This document shows positions 42,908 through 50,998 of a DNA stretch of 64,000 nt, in pieces. This DNA comes from Deltaproteobacteria bacterium GWC2_55_46 (GTDB taxonomy: Bacteria > Desulfobacterota > GWC2-55-46), in NCBI GenBank assembly GCA_001595385.3, contig LVEI03000001.1, forward strand, positions 1,827,501 through 1,891,500. The letters run 5' to 3'. A program made the position numbers and the translations under genes. A model generated the notes under the pieces. It was not told the origin of the DNA, did not search any database, and was given only the letters and a program-made list of their open reading frames with translations. How positions within the stretch are numbered: the first letter of the stretch is position 1; every line of letters begins with the position of its first letter.

Positions 42908-44398
42908 ATGGTAAAAGTCACAAAGAAGATAATGCTGCAGGGCACGTCGTCGCACGTGGGCAAAAGTGTTCTTACCGCCGCGCTTCTCAGGTCTTTGAGG
43001 ATACGGGGCTTTAGCGTTGCCCCCTTCAAGGCCCAGAACATGGCGCTTAATTCCGCCGTGGCCCATGACGGAGGCGAGATAGGCCGCGCGCAGGCATTCC
43101 AGGCAGAGGCCGCGGGGGTCGCCCCGTCGGTCCACATGAACCCGGTCCTTTTAAAGCCTACAGGCGATTCCCTCTCTCAGGTCATCATCCAGGGCAGGGT
43201 CCTGGGGACGATGAGCGCGGCCGAGTACCACGCCTTCAAGAAACAGGCGATGGGCTATGTGCTTGAGAGCTATTCGAGACTCGCCGCCACCCATGACGTC
43301 ATCGTGATAGAAGGGGCCGGAAGCCCCGCTGAAGTGAACTTGAGGGATAACGATATCGCCAACATGGGCATAGCCATGGCGGTTGATAGCCCGGTCCTTC
43401 TCATAGGAGATATAGACAGGGGGGGAGTTTTCGCGTCGCTGGTCGGCACCCTCGATCTGCTTGAGCCTTGCGAGAGGGAACTCGTCAAAGGCCTTGTCAT
43501 AAACAAGTTCAGGGGGGATAAGTCCCTTTTGGTCCCTGGCCTGGACTTCCTGGAGGCCCGCACCGGCAAGGACGTACTGGGCGTCGTGCCGTACTTCGAT
43601 GACAGCGCCATACCCTCTGAGGACAGCCTCTCGCTTGAAAGCAGGGGCGGGCATTCGGGGGACGCAGCCGTAAGGGTAGCGGTCATCAAGCTTCCGAGGG
43701 TATCTAACTTTACCGATTTCGACCCCTTCAAGCTCGACCCTCAGGTAGAGCTTGAGTTCGTAGCAACACCTGATGAGTTGGAAGGGGCACACCTTGTCAT
43801 AATCCCGGGGACAAAGAGCACGCTATCGGACCTTGCGTGGCTTAAATCGAGGGGCTTTGCCCAGGCCTTGAAAGAGCACCTTGGGCGGGGAGGCATGGTC
43901 GCCGGGATATGCGGCGGCTTTCAGATGCTCGGGAGGACGGTCAAGGACCCGCACGGGGTAGAGGGCGGCCACAAAGAAGGTGAAGGGCTTGGGTTGCTCG
44001 ACGCCGTAACCGTGCTCGGCAGGGAGAAGAAGACCTTCGAGGTATCGGCTGTGGCGAAGCTGGGAGCGGACTTTGAGGTAAAGGGCTACGAGATACACAT
44101 GGGAGAGACGATAGTCAAAGGCGCGCCCTTCTCAAAGGTCCTTGAACGCAACGGCTCTCCGGTCTACGCGCCTGACGGGGCCTCTTCAGCTGACGGGAGG
44201 GTCTGGGGGACCTATATACACGGCATATTCGACAACGACCTCTTCAGAAGATCTGTGCTGGCATCCCTTTGCGACGGCGGCGAGGCTTTGAGGGGGCTCT
44301 CGTTCGAGAAGGCGAGGGAGGGGGCCATCTCGTCCCTTGCCTCTGTTTTTGAACGCAATATCGACATGGAAAAGGTACTGAGGATAATAGGCGTATGA
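42908..44398 (+). CDS. cobQ: Cobyric acid synthase
   Basis: 496 residues. ATP-dependent amidation of adenosylcobyrinic a,c-diamide at four carboxylates. N-terminal MLQGTSSHVGKSVLTAALLRSL (P-loop), KAQNMALNSAV, and ID-type RGGVFASLVGTLDLL. The C-terminal GATase domain has IPGTKSTLSDLAWL, the nucleophile in AGICGGFQMLG and the His in YIHGIFD. Its stop overlaps the cbiB start, so both are cotranslated. No cobalamin riboswitch box is seen upstream. Confidence 0.96.
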   Translation: MVKVTKKIMLQGTSSHVGKSVLTAALLRSLRIRGFSVAPFKAQNMALNSAVAHDGGEIGRAQAFQAEAAGVAPSVHMNPVLLKPTGDSLSQVIIQGRVLGTMSAAEYHAFKKQAMGYVLESYSRLAATHDVIVIEGAGSPAEVNLRDNDIANMGIAMAVDSPVLLIGDIDRGGVFASLVGTLDLLEPCERELVKGLVINKFRGDKSLLVPGLDFLEARTGKDVLGVVPYFDDSAIPSEDSLSLESRGGHSGDAAVRVAVIKLPRVSNFTDFDPFKLDPQVELEFVATPDELEGAHLVIIPGTKSTLSDLAWLKSRGFAQALKEHLGRGGMVAGICGGFQMLGRTVKDPHGVEGGHKEGEGLGLLDAVTVLGREKKTFEVSAVAKLGADFEVKGYEIHMGETIVKGAPFSKVLERNGSPVYAPDGASSADGRVWGTYIHGIFDNDLFRRSVLASLCDGGEALRGLSFEKAREGAISSLASVFERNIDMEKVLRIIGV

Positions 44399-45390
44399 AG
44401 ACGATGCTTGAACTTGTAAATATCGTGCCCTTCTCACCACTCGCTCTCCTCTTCGCTTTTTTGCTCGATCTCATAGCGGGCGACCCGGAACGGTTCCCGC
44501 ATCCTGTAAGGTGGATGGGCCGGCTCATAACCGCCGCCGAGGGAAGGATACGGAAGGCGATGCCCGCGACAGAGCGCGGCGAGAGGCTCGGCGGAGTCCT
44601 CCTTTGGGTGGCGGTCGTCGGAGCGGTATATGGAGTAACTCTTGGCGTACTGTATCTGTCTTACAAGCTCTCTCCCACGCTGACGCTTGTCATCTCCGTC
44701 TATCTCGTGTGGACGTGCCTGTCCGTTAAATCGCTCGGGGACGAGGCGATGGGCGTGGCAGGGGCCCTCGGGCAGGGGATCGAAGAGGGCAGGGAGCGCC
44801 TCAAGCGCATAGTCGGCAGGGACACATCCGGGTTAAAGGAAGAAGAGGTCTTAAGGGCGACCGTCGAGACGGTCGCCGAGAACTCGTCAGACGGGGTCAT
44901 CGCCCCGCTCTTCTTCCTCGCCCTCGGCGGTCCCGCGCTCATGATGGCCTATAAGGCGGTGAACACGCTCGACTCGATGGTCGGCTACAAGAACGGGAGT
45001 TACGCTCACTTTGGCTGGTTCTCAGCCAGGGCGGACGATGCCGCCAACTTCATCCCGGCAAGGCTTACAGGGGCGCTCATCGTCTCGGCCTCTTTTATTT
45101 TAGGGTATAATTGGATGAAGTCGGCGGCCATACTCTTGAGGGACGGGCGCAAGCACCCAAGCCCCAACTCCGGGGTGCCTGAGGCGGCGATGGCCGGGGC
45201 CCTGGGGCTCCAGCTCGGCGGTGCGGCCTCCTACGGCGGGGTGGTATCCGCCAAGCCTTTGATAGGAGATCTTCTCTGCCGCTTCGATGGCGCGATGGTC
45301 GCCTCAAGCGTCAAGGTAATGCGGACCGCGGCGGTGCTTATGGCCGGGGCCGTTTTTTTTGCCAGGACGGCCTTCGTCTTCTTTCTTTAA
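44395..45390 (+). CDS. cbiB: Adenosylcobinamide-phosphate synthase (membrane)
   Basis: 331 residues, several membrane helices. LLDLIAGDPERFPHPVRWMGRLI, VETVAENSSDGVIAPLFF and NTLDSMVGYKNGSYAHFGWFSARADD are the CbiB/CobD membrane-family motifs. It joins cobyric acid to aminopropanol phosphate, which comes from the cobD product (48.3 kb). Called cbiB here to avoid confusion with the decarboxylase cobD. Confidence 0.95.
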   Translation: MKTMLELVNIVPFSPLALLFAFLLDLIAGDPERFPHPVRWMGRLITAAEGRIRKAMPATERGERLGGVLLWVAVVGAVYGVTLGVLYLSYKLSPTLTLVISVYLVWTCLSVKSLGDEAMGVAGALGQGIEEGRERLKRIVGRDTSGLKEEEVLRATVETVAENSSDGVIAPLFFLALGGPALMMAYKAVNTLDSMVGYKNGSYAHFGWFSARADDAANFIPARLTGALIVSASFILGYNWMKSAAILLRDGRKHPSPNSGVPEAAMAGALGLQLGGAASYGGVVSAKPLIGDLLCRFDGAMVASSVKVMRTAAVLMAGAVFFARTAFVFFL

Positions 45391-45422
45391 TGCAGCGCAA
45401 ATACATTCTGAGAGGCTTATAA

Positions 45423-45893
45423 ATGCTGAACGCGTTAAGGTTCGTAATGCTCATGAGCACGGTAGTGTGGGTCGGGATGATCATCTTCTTTTCCATGGTC
45501 GTAACGCCTGTAATCTTTAAAACGCTCCCCAGGGCAACGGCCGGTGAGCTTGTGGGCAACCTCTTCCCCAGGTACTGGGCCATAGGCTACGTGGCCGGGA
45601 TACTGTCGCTCTCGTCGCTCCTGGCTATATCTTTTGTCGAGAAAGGCTTCCCAGCCGCAAGGATACTCATCCTTGCCCTCATGACCGCGCTCACCTTCTA
45701 CTCTGGCCTTGTGATCTCTCCCCAGGCAAAGGCGGTAAAGGCGCAGATGGCGGTCGTCGAGGACCCTGCAAAGGCTGAGGAGCTTAAAGCAGAGTTCGGG
45801 CGTATCCACAAGAAGAGCTTCGCCCTCAACATCGTGGTCCTGCTTGCGGGGGTCGTCTTCATATTTTTCATAGCGAGGAACATGAGGCTTTAA
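45423..45893 (+). CDS. DUF4149/TMEM205-like membrane protein
   Basis: 156 residues with four predicted helices: LRFVMLMSTVVWVGMIIFFSMVVTPVIFKTLP, then three more. The helix 1 signature with VxPxxF and the final helix FALNIVVLLAGVVFIFFIA fit the DUF4149 group. Function unknown. It is codirectional with the cobalamin genes and 32 bases downstream of cbiB. Confidence 0.7.
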   Translation: MLNALRFVMLMSTVVWVGMIIFFSMVVTPVIFKTLPRATAGELVGNLFPRYWAIGYVAGILSLSSLLAISFVEKGFPAARILILALMTALTFYSGLVISPQAKAVKAQMAVVEDPAKAEELKAEFGRIHKKSFALNIVVLLAGVVFIFFIARNMRL

Positions 45894-45951
45894 CAGGCAG
45901 CTGATCTTGCGAATGTCTTTGAATAAAGTTCTATTTAAGGGAGGGGCGTTT

Positions 45952-46155
45952 ATGGACAGGGTCTACAAGAAGATCGAGATAGTCGGGGTATCTCCACAAA
46001 GTTTCGAGGAAGCGATAAAGAACGCGATAGACAAGGCCTCAAGCACCCTGCACAACCTCGCCTGGTTCGAGGTCGTAGAGCAGCACGGAAGGGTGCAGGA
46101 CGGCAAGATCGCCGAGTTTCAGGTGGTCGTCAAGGTAGCCTTCAAGCTCGACTGA
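45952..46155 (+). CDS. Dodecin, flavin-binding small protein
   Basis: 67 residues from the ATG at 45952 with AGGGAGGGG upstream; a start at 45907 would add an unrelated leader. YKKIEIVGVSPQSFEEAIKNAI, the flavin-stacking Trp in HNLAWFEVVEQHGRVQDGKI, and FQVVVKVAFKLD are the dodecin pattern. It forms a hollow dodecamer that stores or quenches riboflavin derivatives. Confidence 0.95.
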   Translation: MDRVYKKIEIVGVSPQSFEEAIKNAIDKASSTLHNLAWFEVVEQHGRVQDGKIAEFQVVVKVAFKLD

Positions 46156-46182
46156 GGAGAAAGGGCCTTCTGGAAAATCCAA

Positions 46183-47565
46183 ATGGCGAATGGCGCGAAC
46201 ATATCATTTTTCTTCAGCCCCGGCTCCGTGGCGGTGGTCGGGGCCTCGGACGAGCCCGGGAAGATCTCGAACATAATCATCAGTAGCCTCCTCAGGTCAG
46301 GGTTCGCGGGAAGGATCTACCCGGTGAACCCAAAACACTCATCTGTCCACGGCATGAAATGCCTGCCTGCCCTGGAGGACGCGGACGAGGTGATAGATGT
46401 CGCCGTCTTCGCCATCCCCGCCGGGGCTGTGCCTGCCGCGCTAAGGGGGGCTGAAGGGAAGATACGTGGCGCAATCATCGTAAGCGGCGGCTTCTCCGAG
46501 ACCGGTGAGGATGGCAAGGCCCTTGAGCGGGAGGTGAGCGAGGCCGCCAGAGCCTTGCGTATACGCGTAATAGGCCCGAACTGCATGGGCATCTTCGATA
46601 CCGTCTCCAGGGTCGATACCTTCTTCATACCTGAGGACAGGGTAAAGAGGCCGCCTCCGGGCGGCCTTTCGATACTATCCCAGAGCGGCTCATTCGCCGC
46701 TACCGCCATGGACGAGCTTGCCGCCGACGGCATAGGGGTTGCCAGGGTAGTAAGCTACGGCAACAAATCAGACGTGAACGAATCGGACTGCCTGGACTTT
46801 CTCGCCGGAGACCCCGCGACAAAGGCCGTGGCGGTCTACGTGGAATCGATAGATGACGGCAGGAGGTTTGTAGAGGCAGCCTCCAGATGCTCATCCATAA
46901 AGCCGGTAATGGCGGTGAAGGTCGGCAAGGCCGGCGCCGGCGCGACAGCCGCCCGTTCGCACACCGGGGCTATCGCCGGGAGATACGAGATATACAGGGC
47001 CGCCTTCAGGAAGGCGGGGGTAATAGAGCTTAACGGCTATGAGGAATTTCTGGCCGCCTGCAAGGCCTTCGGCCTGCAGGGAAGGGCGAAGGGGAACAGG
47101 GTCATCATAATAACCGACGGCGGTGGTGTCGGCGTAGGCATAGCTGACGCTTGCCAGGCCATCGGACTCGACGCGGCGCCACTGCCAGAAGAGCTTCGCG
47201 CGGAGTTAAAGGCCGTCTTCCCGCCCTATTTCTCCATCAGTAACCCGCTTGACCTTACAGGGAGCGCGACGGATGAGTCATATGCCCTCGCGCTAAGCAG
47301 GACCATGGCTGGAGAACACTACGATATCGCCATCGTCGCCGCGCTCTGGGGGCCTCCGGCTCTTACCGAGGCCCTTCCCGGCATGCTGGCGCAAAAACCG
47401 GGGTTCACTGAAAAGCCGATCATCGTCTGTTCTCCGGGCGGCGAGTACGCGAGAAAGAGGTTCTCTCTTTTTAGAGAAGCCGGCCTGCCGGTATTCTCAA
47501 CCCCTGAGGAGGCCGTGCGCGCTGCCGCGGTACTCGCCAGGGACGGGGGCAGGGGCAGGGGCTGA
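46183..47565 (+). CDS. ADP-forming acyl-CoA synthetase, alpha subunit
   Basis: 460 residues. N-terminal CoA-binding domain VAVVGASDEPGKISNIIISSLLRSGF, succinyl-CoA-synthetase-like middle with GPNCMGIFDT and ILSQSGSFAATAMDEL, and the active His region ARSHTGAIAG. These features match ACD-type synthetases that make ATP from acyl-CoA by substrate-level phosphorylation, or activate acids in reverse. The beta subunit starts on the last base of the stop codon. Which acid is used (acetate, aryl-acetate, branched) cannot be told. Related genes with the Gcn5 acetyltransferase (Pat) arrangement exist, but no GNAT domain is present. Confidence 0.9.
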   Translation: MANGANISFFFSPGSVAVVGASDEPGKISNIIISSLLRSGFAGRIYPVNPKHSSVHGMKCLPALEDADEVIDVAVFAIPAGAVPAALRGAEGKIRGAIIVSGGFSETGEDGKALEREVSEAARALRIRVIGPNCMGIFDTVSRVDTFFIPEDRVKRPPPGGLSILSQSGSFAATAMDELAADGIGVARVVSYGNKSDVNESDCLDFLAGDPATKAVAVYVESIDDGRRFVEAASRCSSIKPVMAVKVGKAGAGATAARSHTGAIAGRYEIYRAAFRKAGVIELNGYEEFLAACKAFGLQGRAKGNRVIIITDGGGVGVGIADACQAIGLDAAPLPEELRAELKAVFPPYFSISNPLDLTGSATDESYALALSRTMAGEHYDIAIVAALWGPPALTEALPGMLAQKPGFTEKPIIVCSPGGEYARKRFSLFREAGLPVFSTPEEAVRAAAVLARDGGRGRG

Positions 47566-48266
47566 TGGACAGGATGGCCATTGAAAAGATAATCACCGAG
47601 GCCTTGAGCCTTGGGAGAAAGGCGCTCGTTGAGCCGGAGGCGAAGACGATTATAAGCCTCGCCTCGATAGCCGTGCCCAGGCACAAGGTGGTGAAAGACG
47701 TTTCCGAGGCTCTTGAGGCCGCGCGAGAGCTGGGCTTTCCGGTCGTCCTCAAGATAATATCCCCGGACATACTGCACAAGAGCGATGTCGGGGGCGTCAC
47801 GCTCGATATAAAGAACGCCTCTGAGCTTCAGCAGGGCTGGTCGCGTATGCTCCTTGGATTGGCAGACGAGGCCCCTGTATCTTCTATTGAGGGTTTCCTC
47901 GTGGAGGAGATGGTAGGCAAGGGGGCCGAGGTAATAGTCGGCGGCATAAGGGACGAGCAGTTCGGCCCGGCTGTCATGTTCGGCCTGGGAGGTGTCGCGG
48001 TCGAGCTACTGAAGGACGTCTCATTCAGGCTCGCCCCTGTAACCCGTGAAGAGGCCTTCAGCATGATAGGTGAGGTAAAGAGCTTTCCGCTCCTTGCAGG
48101 CTACAGGGGAGGGAGCTACAAGGACCTCGACGCCATAGCCGACGTGATAATAAAGGTGGGGCGGATAATGGGCGAGGTAAACGGCATAAAAGAGCTTGAG
48201 ATAAACCCCCTGGTGGTATATGAGAGAGGGGCCGTTGCGGTAGACGCGAGGGCGGTGCTTCTTTAA
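47565..48266 (+). CDS. ADP-forming acyl-CoA synthetase, beta subunit (ATP-grasp)
   Basis: 233 residues. The ATP-grasp fold has LGFPVVLKIISPDILHKSDVGGVTLDI, VEEMVGKGAEVIVGGIRDEQFGPAVMFGLGG and LEINPLVVYERGAVAVDARAVL. Separate alpha and beta genes are typical of archaeal ACD and some bacteria; fused forms are the common bacterial state. The start overlaps the alpha-subunit stop by one base. Confidence 0.92.
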   Translation: MDRMAIEKIITEALSLGRKALVEPEAKTIISLASIAVPRHKVVKDVSEALEAARELGFPVVLKIISPDILHKSDVGGVTLDIKNASELQQGWSRMLLGLADEAPVSSIEGFLVEEMVGKGAEVIVGGIRDEQFGPAVMFGLGGVAVELLKDVSFRLAPVTREEAFSMIGEVKSFPLLAGYRGGSYKDLDAIADVIIKVGRIMGEVNGIKELEINPLVVYERGAVAVDARAVLL

Positions 48267-48326
48267 CGGGCATGAAATAAGTCTATCTGCAGCTGTGTTT
48301 TTCAATCTGTCAGGAAGGTTTACGGC

Positions 48327-49457
48327 TTGAAAAAATACGAAGGCGACATACACGGCGGTAATATCTGGAAGGCTTCGAGGACGGCCTCGAAATCCCTCAC
48401 CGGCATTATTGATTTCAGCGCGAGCATAAACCCGCTCGGCCCCCCGAAGGCCTCTATCAAGGCGATAGAGGACGGGATAAGGCTCATACCCCCTTACCCC
48501 GACCCTTACGCGTTCGAGCTGAGGGAGGCGCTTTCAGCCTTTCACGCCATACCGGCCGATAACATTCTCCCGGCTAACGGCTCTACCGAGCTTATATACC
48601 TTATCCCGCGCTTCCTCAAGCCGGGCAGGGCCCTGATAGTAGAGCCCGCTTTCAGCGAATACAGGTCGGCGCTTGCCCTCTCGGATATCAGGGCTGAGTC
48701 TTTTGTATTGAGTAAAGTGGACGGCTTTGGCCTCGATTTGGGAAGGCTTGGGAGAAAGCTCGCCCAGGGATTCTCAGCCCTCTATATAGCCAATCCCGCC
48801 AACCCTACGGGTGTGCTCTATCCTGAGGAAGAGGTGCTTAAAGTAATCGATATGGCCGGGAGGTCTGGCGCGACCGTCGTACTCGATGAGGCCTTCATAG
48901 ATTTCTCAGGGGGGTCGGTCGCCAAAGAGGCGGTAAAGACGGAGAACGCCATAGTCTTGAGGTCGCTTACGAAGTTCTATTCAATAGCCGGGCTGAGGCT
49001 CGGCTACGCGATAGCCAACAGAAAAATTACGGCAGGGCTTTCTCGTCTTATGCCGCCCTGGTCGGTCAATACACTTGCGTCGATGGCTGGCGCTGCCGCC
49101 CTCTCTGATGATGCCTACAGGGAAAGGACAGCCGCGTGGCTCTCGGAAGAGAAGGAGTTTCTGTCAAGGGCAATCGCCTCTATAAAAGGGCTTGAGCCGT
49201 ATCCGTCCTCTGCCAATTACATAATGGTCAGGATCGGCTCTCGTGTCAGCGCAAAGGAGCTTGCCGCCGCGCTCTTCAAAAAAGGGCTGCTCATACGGGA
49301 CCTGGGCGCGTTCATGGGGCTTGGGCCGGAGCTTTTCAGGGTGGCGGTGCTTTCAAGGGAGGCGAACAGGTCCCTGATAGAAGCGCTGAGAGAGGTCTTT
49401 GAGGCGAAGGCCCTGAACAGGGGCAGGAGGGCCTCAGCCGCGCCAGAGCCTGCCTGA
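48327..49457 (+). CDS. cobD: Threonine-phosphate decarboxylase
   Basis: 376 residues, TTG start. PLP type I fold: IHGGNIWKAS, IIDFSASINPLGPP, the Asn-Pro-x-Asn-Pro motif in YIANPANPTG, VVLDEAFIDFSG and the PLP Lys in LRSLTKFYSIAGLRLGYAIA. The HGG and ASINPLG segments favour CobD over HisC. It provides aminopropanol phosphate to CbiB. The stop is the base just before the queF stop on the opposite strand. Confidence 0.9.
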   Translation: MKKYEGDIHGGNIWKASRTASKSLTGIIDFSASINPLGPPKASIKAIEDGIRLIPPYPDPYAFELREALSAFHAIPADNILPANGSTELIYLIPRFLKPGRALIVEPAFSEYRSALALSDIRAESFVLSKVDGFGLDLGRLGRKLAQGFSALYIANPANPTGVLYPEEEVLKVIDMAGRSGATVVLDEAFIDFSGGSVAKEAVKTENAIVLRSLTKFYSIAGLRLGYAIANRKITAGLSRLMPPWSVNTLASMAGAAALSDDAYRERTAAWLSEEKEFLSRAIASIKGLEPYPSSANYIMVRIGSRVSAKELAAALFKKGLLIRDLGAFMGLGPELFRVAVLSREANRSLIEALREVFEAKALNRGRRASAAPEPA

Positions 49458-49826
49458 TTAAATACTTACCTTGATGACGGTCTTCACGTTTCCGCGTACG
49501 TTAAAGTCGCCTGTGACCTCGAGCTTCCTGGGTGAGAGGAGTTTTTTGAGGTCGTCGAATATGAGGTTTGTAGATGCCTCGTGGGATATGGCGCGGTCGC
49601 GGAAGGAGTTGAGGTAGAGCTTTAAGGACTTAAGCTCTACGACCTTCTGGTCGGGCACATAGGATATCTTTATTGTCGCGAAGTCCGGGTATCCTGAGCG
49701 CGGACATACGCATGTGAACTCAGGGTACGATATCTCGATAGTATAGTCCCTGTCCGGGCTTGAATTCTCCCAGGCTTCGAGTTTTGATTCTTCTATGGCC
49801 TTTGCGCCGTATTTCTTGTCGATCAT
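49458..49826 (-). CDS. queF: NADPH-dependent 7-cyano-7-deazaguanine (preQ0) reductase
   Basis: 122 residues from the ATG at 49826 with AAAGG eight bases upstream; a start at 49859 would add eleven residues. It makes preQ1 for queuosine. The catalytic Cys and Asp are in [18 protein letters not shown] and the NADPH site in [15 protein letters not shown]. It is the short, unimodular type. No preQ1 riboswitch is seen upstream. Convergent with cobD without a gap. Confidence 0.94.
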   Translation of the reverse strand: MIDKKYGAKAIEESKLEAWENSSPDRDYTIEISYPEFTCVCPRSGYPDFATIKISYVPDQKVVELKSLKLYLNSFRDRAISHEASTNLIFDDLKKLLSPRKLEVTGDFNVRGNVKTVIKVSI

Positions 49827-49980
49827 CTGTTGACCTTTCAAAGTATATATTGCGTACATATTAGCAAAATATTGTAAAAAATAAAAAAGTTTTGAAGAGT
49901 TGCCCCTGTTATTTCACACCCGGGTCTGGTTCTGTTCCCAGCTCAGCCAGGACGTTTTGAACCTTCAGCGGAATTTACCA

Positions 49981-50009
49981 TTGACAAAAGCCTTCTTCTT
50001 CTGTAATTT
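49981..50009 (+). promoter_or_regulatory. Promoter of tRNA-Arg
   Basis: TTGACA (49981-49986) with either TGTAAT (50002-50007, 15-bp spacer) or TAATTT (50004-50009, 17-bp spacer), about 20 bases before the tRNA. The gap before it (49860-49980) shows nothing else recognisable. Confidence 0.55.
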
Positions 50010-50027
50010 GGGTAGATTCGGTTTTGT

Positions 50028-50103
50028 GCGCCTGTAGCTCAGTGGATAGAGCATCGGCCTCCGAAGCCGAGGGTCGGAGGTTCAAATCCTCTCAGGCGCG
50101 CCA
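50028..50103 (+). tRNA. tRNA-Arg (anticodon CCG)
   Basis: Acceptor GCGCCTG/CAGGCGC is perfect, D-arm AGCTCAGTGGATAGAGC, anticodon loop CTCCGAA, T-loop TTCAAAT, discriminator G and encoded CCA. It reads CGG. Confidence 0.97.
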
Positions 50104-50162
50104 GATACTTGCGTGCATAAGAGGTAAGTTCATCTGGCCTTTTAATTTTAGCTTTTCAGTTT

Positions 50163-50238
<76 letters not shown>

Positions 50239-50248
50239 AGAATATCAA

Positions 50249-50278
50249 GGGGTTACAGAGAAATCTGTAGCCCCTTTT
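50249..50278 (+). terminator. Terminator of tRNA-Lys
   Basis: GGGGTTACAGA, loop GAAA, TCTGTAGCCCC and TTTT, eleven bases after the tRNA. Related hairpins occur at 51998-52026 and 54757-54786. Confidence 0.85.
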
Positions 50279-50420
50279 GCATTTAAGTGTCCAGTTTTTG
50301 TCCAGTTGGCGATAATAGGGTCGCTGTAAGAGGGGACAGTTTTTTTGGTTTGCAAAGGCATGGCAATATGGTAGGTAGTATATAAAAAAGAATGGTGGGC
50401 GGAGCCAACCCTACTAAACT
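50249..50420 (+). repeat. Element left-end repeat, copy 1
   Basis: Begins with the tRNA-Lys terminator hairpin, then TGTCCAGTTTTTGTCCAG, a run of T, and ends CTACTAAACT. The portion after the hairpin (about 146 bases) matches copy 2 at 52023-52169 with roughly six substitutions and one T-tract length change by eye. It starts the first accessory segment. The remaining 50421-50543 holds a possible nfeD promoter, TTGACA at 50473-50478. Confidence 0.9.
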
Positions 50421-50543
50421 TCTGGAAGATAATAGAATTGAGCTACTATAAGCTTCCATCCTGTGCTACTATTTGACATCAGACTGGCGTTCTTTCGTAA
50501 TAAATAAGATTAAAACAAAGAAGGATTTTGGGAGAAGATACCA

Positions 50544-50996
50544 ATGGATATTCTGTCAATTGGTGTTTTATCGTACAGCATTGTATGGGCTATCCTCGGC
50601 ATTATCCTGATTGTAGCTGAATTGATGACGATGGCATTTGTCCTGGCTTTTTTCGGTTTAGGGGCTCTTTTGACCGCGTTCTTGACATGGCTTGGGATAA
50701 TTCCTGGCTTTACAAGCCAACTGCTGGTTTTTTCGATCTCTTCTTTAGGCATGCTGCTGATGTTGAGGACCTTCGCGAAAAAGCAGTTTTTCAGGAAGTC
50801 TGAAATGTCACAGGAGTTCATCGGGCAAAAAGTAAAGGTTACCAAGGCGATACCGGTTAATGGAGAAGGCGCTGTTTCCTATAGAGGGTCTGAATGGATT
50901 GCGTTTAGCGATTCAAAAGAAGTAATCCCCGCAGGCGCTATGGCGGAGATAATCGGTACGGAAGGCATCAGGGTCAAGGTAAGAAAAATAGAGTAA
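50544..50996 (+). CDS. NfeD-family membrane protein (short form)
   Basis: 150 residues. Two or three membrane helices (about 5-80), including ILIVAELMTMAFVLAFFGLGALLTAFL, then an OB-fold domain with EFIGQKVKVTKAIPVNGEGAVSYRGSEWIA. Short NfeD proteins act with SPFH proteins at membranes. The gene is two bases before the SPFH gene, in the usual order. Position within a tRNA-bound accessory segment is unusual for this pair. Confidence 0.9.
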   Translation: MDILSIGVLSYSIVWAILGIILIVAELMTMAFVLAFFGLGALLTAFLTWLGIIPGFTSQLLVFSISSLGMLLMLRTFAKKQFFRKSEMSQEFIGQKVKVTKAIPVNGEGAVSYRGSEWIAFSDSKEVIPAGAMAEIIGTEGIRVKVRKIE

Positions 50997-50998
50997 GA

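Noticed and set aside
49827-49980. preQ1 riboswitch before queF
   Set aside because: The upstream sequence on the minus strand is A/T-rich without the short pseudoknot pattern of preQ1 aptamers.
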